A stretch of DNA of 32,730 nucleotides, taken from the NCBI GenBank assembly GCA_902779785.1, contig CACZDC010000018.1, positions 1 to 32,730 on the forward strand. The letters are read 5' to 3'. The stretch's first letter is position 1. Each line of letters starts with the position of its first letter. The stretch is from an uncultured Bacteroidia bacterium (GTDB lineage Bacteria; Bacteroidota; Bacteroidia; Bacteroidales; UBA932). Under the pieces are notes generated by a model. It saw only the letters and a program-made list of their open reading frames with translations, did not search any database and was not told the origin of the DNA. The translations under genes and the position numbers were made by a program. Shown piece by piece: positions 22,110-30,165 of this stretch.

Positions 22110-23768
22110 TTAGCGCTGATACAGATAACGTTTGATACTCTTCTTCGGCGTGCGCTCGAAGTCTTCCGGCATAAACTCTATCTTCTTGATACGGGCATAG
22201 TTGGGAAGCTCATCGTTGATCTGCGGAAGAGCCTCACGGATACGTGCCTCCAGCCCCTCGCGGCTGAAGCCGTCCAGAACGCCCTGGTGCCAGTCGGGAT
22301 AGATGAGCGCGGTCAGGCCGCCGTCATCCTCGATAACGAGGGAATCGACCACATAGTTGTAGTTGTTGATGACGGCCTCCAGTTCCTCAGGATAGATATT
22401 CTGGCCGGAAGGACCGAGGACCATACATTTCGAGCGGCCGCGAAGGAAGAGATAACCGTCCTCGTCGATCACGCCCATATCTCCCGTACGGAACCATCCG
22501 TCCTCAGTGAACGCCGCTGCCGTGGCCTCTTCGTTGCGGTAATAGCCGAGACATACGTTCGGCCCCTTGACCTGGACCTCGCCCGGTATGGTGCGGGGGT
22601 CGGAAGAATCTATGCGGATCTGCATATTCAGCGCGGCCCGGCCGGACGATCCGACCTTGACCTTGTCCCAATGGGCATAGCAGATAATGGGGGCGCACTC
22701 AGTCATTCCATAGCCGACGGTATAATGGAAACCGATCTTGTGCAGGAAGCGCTCGACCTCGGGATTGAAGGCCGCTCCGCCGAGGATCACCTCCTCGAAC
22801 TTTCCGCCGAAAGAGGTCGTCAGCTCGCTGCAGAAACGCTTTGCTATGGCCTTGTCCAGCAGAGGAATGTTGAGCAGATACTTGATTCTGTTCTTGTCCA
22901 GGATAGGCTTGAGCTTGGACTTATAGACCTTCTCTATCACCAGCGGCACGGCGATGATGATGTCAGGATGGATCTCTGCGAAGGCCTGCATTATGATCTT
23001 CGGGCTCGGGACGCGGCTCAGGAAATGGACGTGCATTCCGATGGTCATCTCGAAGAGGAATTCGAACATCATTCCGTACATATGGGCGGAAGGCAGCATC
23101 GAGACCACACTGTAGCCGGGCTTCAGCATAGGGCAGGCGTCCTTGGCGGCGAACTCGATGTTGGAGTAGAGCGCCCTGTACGGAATCATCACGCCCTTCG
23201 AAAAGCCTGAAGTACCTGAGGTATAGTTGATTATTGCGAGCTCATCCGCACTGTCCTCATAGTAGTCCAGGTCTTCCGGCCCGAAAGCGTTAGGATAACG
23301 GGCGCCGAACGACTCGTTGAGATGCTCACGCACATTGTTGTACTCATCCTTGGCGGTATAAAGGAACTTGAAGGTATTGACTTGGACGACTACGGCCAGT
23401 CCGGGCATTTCCTCAGGAGACAGGCCCTCCCAGATGACATCGTCCACGAAGAGGACGCGCGACTCGGAATGGTTCACAAGGAAATGGATGTTCCCGGCCT
23501 TGAATTCGTGCAGGATAGGGACGGCGACTGCGCCATAGGTTATGGCCGCAAGGAAACTCACCCCCCAGTTGGCCTGGTTGCGTGAGCAGATCGCGACTTT
23601 GTCACCTTTCCGGAGGCCGCACTGGTCAAAGGCTATGTGCAGTTTGGCGATACGCCTCGCCACCTCACGGTAGGAAAGGGTGACACCCTGGTAATTGGAC
23701 AGGGCGGAACGGTCCCAGTTCTGCTGGAAACTCTTTTGGAGAATCTTGTTGACAGATTGGAATTCCAT
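22110..23768 (-). CDS. AMP-dependent long-chain acyl-CoA synthetase/ligase
   Basis: 552 residues. Adenylate-forming enzyme signature: YTSGTSGFSKG near residue 178, VGYGMTECAP near 348, DGWFRTGD near 420 and the C-terminal lysine segment RTPKKSIKRYL at the end. It activates fatty acids or related carboxylates to acyl-CoA via an acyl-adenylate. The precise chain length cannot be read from the sequence. It lies 4 bp after the DUF3352-like gene and abuts the dCMP deaminase gene, within a single operon. Confidence 0.9.
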   Translation of the reverse strand: MEFQSVNKILQKSFQQNWDRSALSNYQGVTLSYREVARRIAKLHIAFDQCGLRKGDKVAICSRNQANWGVSFLAAITYGAVAVPILHEFKAGNIHFLVNHSESRVLFVDDVIWEGLSPEEMPGLAVVVQVNTFKFLYTAKDEYNNVREHLNESFGARYPNAFGPEDLDYYEDSADELAIINYTSGTSGFSKGVMIPYRALYSNIEFAAKDACPMLKPGYSVVSMLPSAHMYGMMFEFLFEMTIGMHVHFLSRVPSPKIIMQAFAEIHPDIIIAVPLVIEKVYKSKLKPILDKNRIKYLLNIPLLDKAIAKRFCSELTTSFGGKFEEVILGGAAFNPEVERFLHKIGFHYTVGYGMTECAPIICYAHWDKVKVGSSGRAALNMQIRIDSSDPRTIPGEVQVKGPNVCLGYYRNEEATAAAFTEDGWFRTGDMGVIDEDGYLFLRGRSKCMVLGPSGQNIYPEELEAVINNYNYVVDSLVIEDDGGLTALIYPDWHQGVLDGFSREGLEARIREALPQINDELPNYARIKKIEFMPEDFERTPKKSIKRYLYQR

Positions 23769-23772
23769 TGGT

Positions 23773-25785
23773 TTATAGGTTTTTAGTAGCTTTCAGAATT
23801 TTTGAACTTTCTTTTGCGCCGAGAGGCTTGCCTCCGTAGAAAGCATAGAGGAAGTCTCCGCCGGAAGTAGGGACCAGCCAGTAGTGCTTCCCTCCGGAAA
23901 CAATCATTTCAGGCAGCGAGCGGATGACCTCGTCGGAAGTAATCCCCTCCCAGGCCGACGGTTTCTGCCCGTGAAGGTTGTACATACCTATGCTGTTGTC
24001 CTTGTGCAGAACCAGCACGTTGTAGCCGCCTGCGCCAGTCAGGTCGAAGACCTTGGGGCCGAGACGCACCGGCTTTGGCAGCTGGACGGGGAAACCGTTG
24101 ACGATACGGCCCAGACGGTCCAGAAGGTACAGCGAACTCCCGGCTGCAAAAAGGAACTGGGTACGGCCATTCTGATAGTAGTCGATATTCTCCACGGCTC
24201 CGCAGATAGGCTCGCGGAAAGGTATGCCCCACACGCCCTTGCCGTTCTCGTCCTTCAGACAGATGGACAGATGTTCGTTCTGGTACAGGAAATTGTCTTT
24301 CTTGCTGTCAGAATTGTAAACTTTGAAAAGGCCGGTAGGGACGATGACAGTAGTGTCCTTCAGGAAAGTGGCCATCTTTTCGCCCTTTTCCATCCTCCTT
24401 GAAAGAGAGACAGATATCGACCTGACCCCGTCGGAGAGGACTGTGGAAGCCCATAGAGGGGCATATACCGCGCCCGTGACATAACGCTCCAGGCTCCTTG
24501 CCGGAGCAGCGGCGAGCAGTTCCCCGGCGAAGGCCGGACAGTCAGACAGGGAAGCATACATCGAAAAACCCTGAGGGACACGCACTTTCGCATCATCCAG
24601 ACGCTCTTTCAGGCTCATAGAAGGAGCCTTCTCCAGCGCTGCGACAGCCGAGGAGGAGCCGAATACCATCCATTTCCCGGGCAGCACGGCGATAAGTGAA
24701 TCATTCTGCGGGAAGGAAGGGCCGAAGAGTTTCCGGACATAGCCCCGGTATGGATTGGGGCCGGCTGCAGAGGGCTTCTCTTCCTTTGAAATTTTCAGGA
24801 CAACAGCCTCCTCGCTTCCGGAAGCGGTGGCAAGCGTGACACGGGCAGTCTCGCTGACGCCGAGTCCTGTCGCCCACTCCATCGGAGAGAGAGCCTCGCT
24901 GCCGGAGCTGTTCACATCCCGGTCAAAGGATTTCACCCTGCCCCACGCATCTTCGAAATCCCGGCGGCAGTCAAGATAAGTCCGGATATCCCCGAAAGGC
25001 ATAAAAACGGCGCTGAGGACATCGTACGGGAGTATTTCCGGAGCCTGGGCCGTGCGGGAAGGCAGGGCCGCAAAGGAGGAGAACACGCTCTGATGGCTGC
25101 CCGCCGGAGACGGGAAGCCCTTCATAGACAACTCCTTGTCACCGGCGTCAAGGATGAAGCCGGTCCAGTCGGAGCTTGTCTTCAGCAGGGAGCTGTACGA
25201 GCGCATCCTCGGTGCGGCGAACATCTGCAAAAGCTTCGAGGACTGCTGGTTCGCAAGGAAAAGCGCCGGGCCAGACTTAAGTTTGGCACATAGTTGAAGA
25301 AGGCCTTCTGTCCCCAGTATGGACATTCCCTCATCAAGGTGGCGCAGAGAAGCTCCGAGGAGAGTTTCTGAAGGAGACGCAAGCAGGAGGCCGTCCCTAG
25401 TGGCCGACTCAAGTTTCCCGACATTGATGCTGTCGCCGGGAGAAACGGCGATTGCGACCAGAGGCACCAGCATACCGCTGTTGTGCAGCGACACCGCCAG
25501 CGGCCTCCCGGCATTTTCCTGAATCAGGGGGAACACCTCTTTGGGGATGAACGCTGAAAGTACTGCGGCGGAATCCGACAGCACCTTCCTGGACGCACGG
25601 GAACCGTCAAAACTGAAAACGGCCACCGCATCCACAGGAACAGCCCTCAAAAGCGGAAAATCCGAAGACTGAGGCAGTTCGGGGGCCTTTTCGTCGTCCT
25701 TGTACAGTCTGGTGACCGCAAACACGATGCCTGCCAGCATAAGAGCCAGCAGTGCAACCAGTATGGCGGTCAGGCGTTTGTTCAC
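23773..25785 (-). CDS. membrane-anchored DUF3352-like protein with C-terminal repeat domain
   Basis: 670 residues with an N-terminal membrane anchor (residues 5-26) and a large periplasmic portion. The first 450 residues (AVPVDAVAVFSFDGSRASRK, later DSLIAVLPGKWMVFGSSSAV) resemble DUF3352-type proteins of unknown function. The last 200 residues (LYLLDRLGRIVNGFPVQLPKP, NVLVLHKDNSIGMYNLHG) look like beta-propeller blades. No catalytic motif is visible. It has its own promoter box (25809-25816) and is first in the operon with the acyl-CoA synthetase, dCMP deaminase and S41 protease genes. The function is unknown. Confidence 0.65.
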   Translation of the reverse strand: MNKRLTAILVALLALMLAGIVFAVTRLYKDDEKAPELPQSSDFPLLRAVPVDAVAVFSFDGSRASRKVLSDSAAVLSAFIPKEVFPLIQENAGRPLAVSLHNSGMLVPLVAIAVSPGDSINVGKLESATRDGLLLASPSETLLGASLRHLDEGMSILGTEGLLQLCAKLKSGPALFLANQQSSKLLQMFAAPRMRSYSSLLKTSSDWTGFILDAGDKELSMKGFPSPAGSHQSVFSSFAALPSRTAQAPEILPYDVLSAVFMPFGDIRTYLDCRRDFEDAWGRVKSFDRDVNSSGSEALSPMEWATGLGVSETARVTLATASGSEEAVVLKISKEEKPSAAGPNPYRGYVRKLFGPSFPQNDSLIAVLPGKWMVFGSSSAVAALEKAPSMSLKERLDDAKVRVPQGFSMYASLSDCPAFAGELLAAAPARSLERYVTGAVYAPLWASTVLSDGVRSISVSLSRRMEKGEKMATFLKDTTVIVPTGLFKVYNSDSKKDNFLYQNEHLSICLKDENGKGVWGIPFREPICGAVENIDYYQNGRTQFLFAAGSSLYLLDRLGRIVNGFPVQLPKPVRLGPKVFDLTGAGGYNVLVLHKDNSIGMYNLHGQKPSAWEGITSDEVIRSLPEMIVSGGKHYWLVPTSGGDFLYAFYGGKPLGAKESSKILKATKNL

Positions 25786-25808
25786 TTCAAATCAAAGGCT
25801 AAAACGTG

Positions 25809-25816
25809 CAAATATA
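25809..25816 (-). promoter_or_regulatory. minus-7 box of the DUF3352-like operon
   Basis: TATATTTG on the minus strand is a perfect TAnnTTTG, 23 nt before the ATG at 25785. Confidence 0.6.
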
Positions 25817-25836
25817 CGTATAATTCCTGAAAACTA

Positions 25837-28419
25837 TTATATAGTTTTGCTCAAGTGCCAGTTTCCGGGGCCATAAACAGTCTCTTCGCTCTCGCCGGGG
25901 AGGCACACGCGGGCCTTGGTCCCTTCCGGGATGCTGAAATTCCATTCCCAGATATCCCCGTTGAACTTCCACGAACTCTTGACGGGGCCATAGACCGTAT
26001 TATACTGGGCCTTGACATAGCCGAGCCTGCGGTCAGGGACGGGCTTCATCACAATTGTCCTGAAACCGGGATCCGAGACATCCGAAGAAATACCTGCCGC
26101 AGTTTTCCAGATCCACGCACAGACGCAGCCATAGGCATAATGGTTGAAACTGTTCATACCCTTCGGACCCATTCCGCTTTCAAGAGTATAGCTGTTCCAA
26201 CGCTCCCAGATAGTAGTCGCGCCATTGTCGACGGAATAGAGCCAGCTGGGGTTTTTCCTCTGGAACAGAAGCTCATAGGCTATGTCTTCCATCCCGTTCT
26301 CCGTCAGGGTGTCCATAAGGATGGAAGTCCCGAGGAAACCGGTCTGCAGGCAGTTGTCGTGGGCGGCGAAATTCTCCCTCAGACGGGCAATCATCACCTC
26401 CTTGTCATCCCCTTCCACTAGTCCGCACTTGAGGGCGAAGAGGGCGGGAGTCTGCATAGTATTGAGTATTTCGAGTTTGAAGGCCCCGTCGTCAAGGAAG
26501 GTTTCCTCGAGGTATTCGCGGGCTTCATCGGCCATTTCGGCATAATGGGCAGCATCCTCATCCTTGGCAAGGGCAAGGGCCATATCACGCATCATTTCAG
26601 CGTCCAGGACCCAATAACAGGCTCCGAGATAGTTCCAATAGACAAGGGACTCGGGTAGAGGGACTTTAGGCCTGACACCCGGGACAAAAGCCCCGTTCCC
26701 ACAACTCTCAAGCGGCTCGTAGCTCAGCCAGTCTGCCCATTGGTAATTGCCGCATTCACCGGCGATTACGCCCATATTGAATTTAGTTTCGGTGACGTGG
26801 GCCATATAGCGCTCCATCGACTCCCAATTCTCCGAGATTATGCCAGTGTCACCGAAGTGCTTCCATACCGTCCAGGGGACGATCACACCGGCGTCGGCCC
26901 AGCCCAGGCGCATCATACTGCCGCCGTACTGGGCGGTAGGGGCGACTCCTGGGTAGGAGCCGGTCTCGCTCTGGCTGTCCCTCATATCCCGCATCCACTT
27001 GTGGAAGAAGCTGCGGGTATTCGCAAAGAAAGCGCCGGTCTCCGTAAATACCTGAGTGTCAGCAGTCCAGCCAAGGCGTTCGTTACGCTGGGGGCAATCC
27101 GTCGGGACGGAAAGGTAATTGGAACGCTGGCCCCATACAGTATTAGAGATAAGCTTGTTGATCGATTCGTCTCCCGTCTCGAGAGTGCCACTTTCAAGTT
27201 CTTTAGAAATAGAGCTTAGCGGGATAGAAGCGATCTTGCGGATCTTTACCGGCGCGTTCACGCTGATGGACACGAAACGGTAACCGAAGAAGGTACAGCG
27301 GGGATAATAGGAAACGAAATCCTTGGACGCGCCGAAGATGTACTTCAGTATAAAACCGTCTTCGGGAATCCTGAGGTTGGTGCGGTGGACACTGCCTTCG
27401 GGGCCGTCCATTCCGCGGGAAAGGGCGCCGTTGCCGTCGTTCAGCAGTTCTCCGGGCAGGCAGGTCAGCTCAGTCCCTTCCGCAGCGGAAAACTCAAAGT
27501 ATGGTACTGCGGCCGCATTCTGCCCAAAATCGACTACCAGCGTATCTCCGGGGACGATTTCAATCATTTTTCCGGAGGCGAATTCCTTTTTCTTGACCAC
27601 CTTTCCGAAAGCCTCGTCGCTCTTGCCTTCGACTTCGCTCCAAGTATAGGCGAGCACCGGGGAGAGGGTCAAATCCTTGCGGAGATAAATCTCAGCGCCC
27701 TCGGAAGGGAGGATCTCTCCGTTGAACTCCCTGTTTATCTCGGGGGTTCCGAGTTTTTCCGGAGTGAGATAGCCAGGAAGCTCGCGGGCATCGTAGGTCT
27801 CCCCGTCGAAAATGGCGGCGTGCTTGACCGCTCCGGCGATTCCGGCCTTCCAACTGAGTGAGTCTGTGCCGAAAAAAGCCCTGCTTCCATCATCATAAGT
27901 CAGAGCCAGAACAGCCCTGAAAGCACATTTCCGGCCCACCATCCCTTCGTGGCCGCCGGGAGTGACAATCTTGTCTCCCCACCAGCCCGGGGTAAGCCGG
28001 GCGGAGAACTGATTGATTTTCCCTTCACCCTTCGCGATTGCATCGGTCACATCGTAAGTGAATGAACGCTTGGTCTTTTCGTAATGGGTGAAACCCGGCT
28101 TGAGAATCTCCTCGCCGATGATTTTACCGTTGACATAGATATCATATACGCCGAGTCCGGCAGTCATCCAGACGGCCTGGGTGACAGGCCTTTCATTCTC
28201 TACGGAGCCGACAAACCACGAGGCTCCGTCGGCGGCGCGGCAGTTGACTTTTGAATGGACACTCCCCGTTACGACGGGGGCGTCGGCTGCGGAAATCCAC
28301 TGGGACTGCTCCCAGACGGAATTCGGGAGCGCTTCGCTGCGGACTCCGTAATAGTCTTTGTGTGACTTGCAGGAAATGACGGCGGCAAGCGCCAAGAAAA
28401 GGATAGCAGTTTTTTTCAT
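25837..28419 (-). CDS. GH78 alpha-L-rhamnosidase, lipoprotein
   Basis: 860 residues. Lipoprotein signal MKKTAILFLALAAVISC, so envelope-anchored. N-terminal beta-sandwich domains (about residues 40-400) include the segment VYDIYVNGKIIGEEILKPG. The (alpha/alpha)6 catalytic barrel follows, with the family signature DCPQRNERLGWTAD near residue 440, which carries the acidic catalytic residues, then GWADAGVIVPW near 503 and NSFNHYAYG near 755. It should release terminal alpha-L-rhamnose from plant or bacterial glycans. It starts 6 bp after the TGS-kinase stop codon, so it is probably co-transcribed with it. No SusC/SusD pair is present in the window. Confidence 0.9.
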   Translation of the reverse strand: MKKTAILFLALAAVISCKSHKDYYGVRSEALPNSVWEQSQWISAADAPVVTGSVHSKVNCRAADGASWFVGSVENERPVTQAVWMTAGLGVYDIYVNGKIIGEEILKPGFTHYEKTKRSFTYDVTDAIAKGEGKINQFSARLTPGWWGDKIVTPGGHEGMVGRKCAFRAVLALTYDDGSRAFFGTDSLSWKAGIAGAVKHAAIFDGETYDARELPGYLTPEKLGTPEINREFNGEILPSEGAEIYLRKDLTLSPVLAYTWSEVEGKSDEAFGKVVKKKEFASGKMIEIVPGDTLVVDFGQNAAAVPYFEFSAAEGTELTCLPGELLNDGNGALSRGMDGPEGSVHRTNLRIPEDGFILKYIFGASKDFVSYYPRCTFFGYRFVSISVNAPVKIRKIASIPLSSISKELESGTLETGDESINKLISNTVWGQRSNYLSVPTDCPQRNERLGWTADTQVFTETGAFFANTRSFFHKWMRDMRDSQSETGSYPGVAPTAQYGGSMMRLGWADAGVIVPWTVWKHFGDTGIISENWESMERYMAHVTETKFNMGVIAGECGNYQWADWLSYEPLESCGNGAFVPGVRPKVPLPESLVYWNYLGACYWVLDAEMMRDMALALAKDEDAAHYAEMADEAREYLEETFLDDGAFKLEILNTMQTPALFALKCGLVEGDDKEVMIARLRENFAAHDNCLQTGFLGTSILMDTLTENGMEDIAYELLFQRKNPSWLYSVDNGATTIWERWNSYTLESGMGPKGMNSFNHYAYGCVCAWIWKTAAGISSDVSDPGFRTIVMKPVPDRRLGYVKAQYNTVYGPVKSSWKFNGDIWEWNFSIPEGTKARVCLPGESEETVYGPGNWHLSKTI

Positions 28420-28425
28420 TATGCA

Positions 28426-30102
28426 TTAAAGTTTTTGTCCACCGATAAATTCGCGCAGGATCGAGGTCGGAGGTATTCCGGATATTTCCTCAGGAGTGAG
28501 CGCGACTATGTAATCAAGGAATTTCAGCAGGCGCACCGCGTCGGTATAGGCCTCGGAAGAAGGATGGATACGGCGCAGCAGGGGCTCCGCATAGTATTTC
28601 AACATAGGAAGTTCATACAGGATGGCCGAGTTGAACTGGGCGTCGGCATTTTCCTGGAAGGGGAAGATGTAGCGGACTTCGCCGCGGCGTACCGAGCGCC
28701 AGCGGAGAATCGTGTCCTCGGGAGTGATGCCCCTTACCCGGTTGTCACGGACCATACGCCTGAGCAGCCGGTTGTCAGTAGTTGATATACAGCAGTTTTC
28801 GTCTAGTTTCAGGGAAGTCAGCGCAGAGGCGTAGATACGGAAGATGCGGCTCTGGTCGACGGACGGGACCATTGCCGGGTCCAGGGCGTGGATGCCCTCC
28901 ATCACCAGGATGTCATTCTCCTCCAACTGCATCATATTGCCCTCGAAGAAAGGCCGTCCCTGCTTGAAGTCGTAGCGGGGAATCTCCACCTCCCCACCAT
29001 CGAGAAGAGTATTCAAGTGCTCTCCAAGAAGCTGAAGGTCCATAGCCTCCAGCGCCTCGAAATCGTAATTGCCGTCCTCGTCCTTCGGAGTGCGCTCCCT
29101 CGACACGAAATAATTGTCCAGTTCTATTACTTTCGGATTGAGTCCAAGAACCTTGCACTGCTGAGCCACGCGCAGCGAAGAAGAAGTCTTCCCGCTGGAA
29201 GATGGTCCAGCGAGGAAAACTATCTTCAGCCTCTCCCTCTCGGCGTAGATCTTGTCGGCGATTTCCGCGAACTTCCGTTCCTGACGCGCTTCGCAGAGGT
29301 TGATGAGTTTCTCCGCGCCGCCGTCAAGGAGACAGTGGTTCAGGGCTCCTACACTCACTATCCCGGTGGTCTTGCACCAGGCACCGTAGTCCTTCAGGGT
29401 GGTGATGAGTTTCATCTGCTTGACCCTCGGGAGGGTCTTGGTAATATCCTCATCCGAAGGGTACTGGAGGCAGAATCCGTGATGGAAGGGCATCAGGTCA
29501 AAGACCTTGAGGGAACCGGTAGAACTGACCAGGGGGCCGTGGAAGGAGTCGTCCACCCCGTCCAGGGTATAGACGCTCCAGAAATAGCGCCCGAGGGAAT
29601 GGATGAGCTCGGCCTTGAGGGGCTGATCCTGGGAACGGAAGAGTTCCTCGGCCTCGGAAGAAAGAATCTTGCGCTTTGAAAAAGGCAGGTCCGCCTCGAT
29701 GAGACGGCGCATCTCCTCGCGCAGACGCAGGATTTCCTCGTCGCTGATACGGCAGCCCCGAAACTTGCAATACATCCCGCTCGGAAGGGAATGATTGATT
29801 TTCAGCTTCTTGTCCGGGAAAAGACTCCTTACAGCCCTCTGCAGGACGAAGGCCAGGGAACGGACATAGGTCCGCCGTCCGTCTGCGTGGTTAAAGCCGA
29901 TAAACTCCACCTCGTGGGGATAGAATATATTGAAATCCAGGGACTTGAGCTTATGGTCCACAAGGGCCGCAAGGACAGGATAGCGTTTCCCGCTCTTTCT
30001 GTCCACGACCTCGCCGCCGACTCTTGCCGAGAGTTCCTTCAGGGAACTTCCTTCCGGGACCTCATATTGCGCTCCGTCGTTGATGCAATGAATCCTAATC
30101 AT
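28426..30102 (-). CDS. TGS-domain/uridine kinase-like nucleoside kinase fusion
   Basis: 558 residues from the ATG at 30102 (MIRIHCINDGAQYEVPEG). An upstream frame to 30150 is ignored because it covers the promoter. The N-terminal TGS domain (about 1-62) and a threonyl-tRNA-synthetase-like second domain (about 63-240) are followed by a phosphoribulokinase/uridine kinase domain with P-loop GPSSSGKTS near residue 299, ELDNYFVSRERTP near 328 and VMEGIHALDP near 400. This fusion is widespread in Bacteroidota and Firmicutes and is annotated as a nucleoside kinase. The substrate is not established by sequence. It lies upstream of the rhamnosidase gene in one transcription unit and diverges from the GH31 gene. 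Confidence 0.88.
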   Translation of the reverse strand: MIRIHCINDGAQYEVPEGSSLKELSARVGGEVVDRKSGKRYPVLAALVDHKLKSLDFNIFYPHEVEFIGFNHADGRRTYVRSLAFVLQRAVRSLFPDKKLKINHSLPSGMYCKFRGCRISDEEILRLREEMRRLIEADLPFSKRKILSSEAEELFRSQDQPLKAELIHSLGRYFWSVYTLDGVDDSFHGPLVSSTGSLKVFDLMPFHHGFCLQYPSDEDITKTLPRVKQMKLITTLKDYGAWCKTTGIVSVGALNHCLLDGGAEKLINLCEARQERKFAEIADKIYAERERLKIVFLAGPSSSGKTSSSLRVAQQCKVLGLNPKVIELDNYFVSRERTPKDEDGNYDFEALEAMDLQLLGEHLNTLLDGGEVEIPRYDFKQGRPFFEGNMMQLEENDILVMEGIHALDPAMVPSVDQSRIFRIYASALTSLKLDENCCISTTDNRLLRRMVRDNRVRGITPEDTILRWRSVRRGEVRYIFPFQENADAQFNSAILYELPMLKYYAEPLLRRIHPSSEAYTDAVRLLKFLDYIVALTPEEISGIPPTSILREFIGGQKL

Positions 30103-30110
30103 AATAGTCT

Positions 30111-30127
30111 GCAAGATAGCAAATATC
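30111..30127 (-). promoter_or_regulatory. promoter region of the TGS-kinase gene
   Basis: Minus strand reads GATATTTG (30127-30120, one base from TAnnTTTG) and directly after it TATCTTGC (30118-30111). Either could be the minus-7 box. The ATG is at 30102. Confidence 0.45.
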
Positions 30128-30150
30128 CCTCTCTTTTTCAAAAAAAACAT

Positions 30151-30158
30151 TATCTTTG
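30151..30158 (+). promoter_or_regulatory. minus-7 box of the GH31 gene
   Basis: TATCTTTG is a perfect TAnnTTTG, 7 nt before the ATG at 30166, which predicts a very short or absent leader. Confidence 0.6.
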
Positions 30159-30165
30159 TTTTGTT

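Noticed and set aside
21915-23210. 431-codon plus-strand open frame
   Set aside because: Antisense to the acyl-CoA synthetase gene, which has all family motifs.
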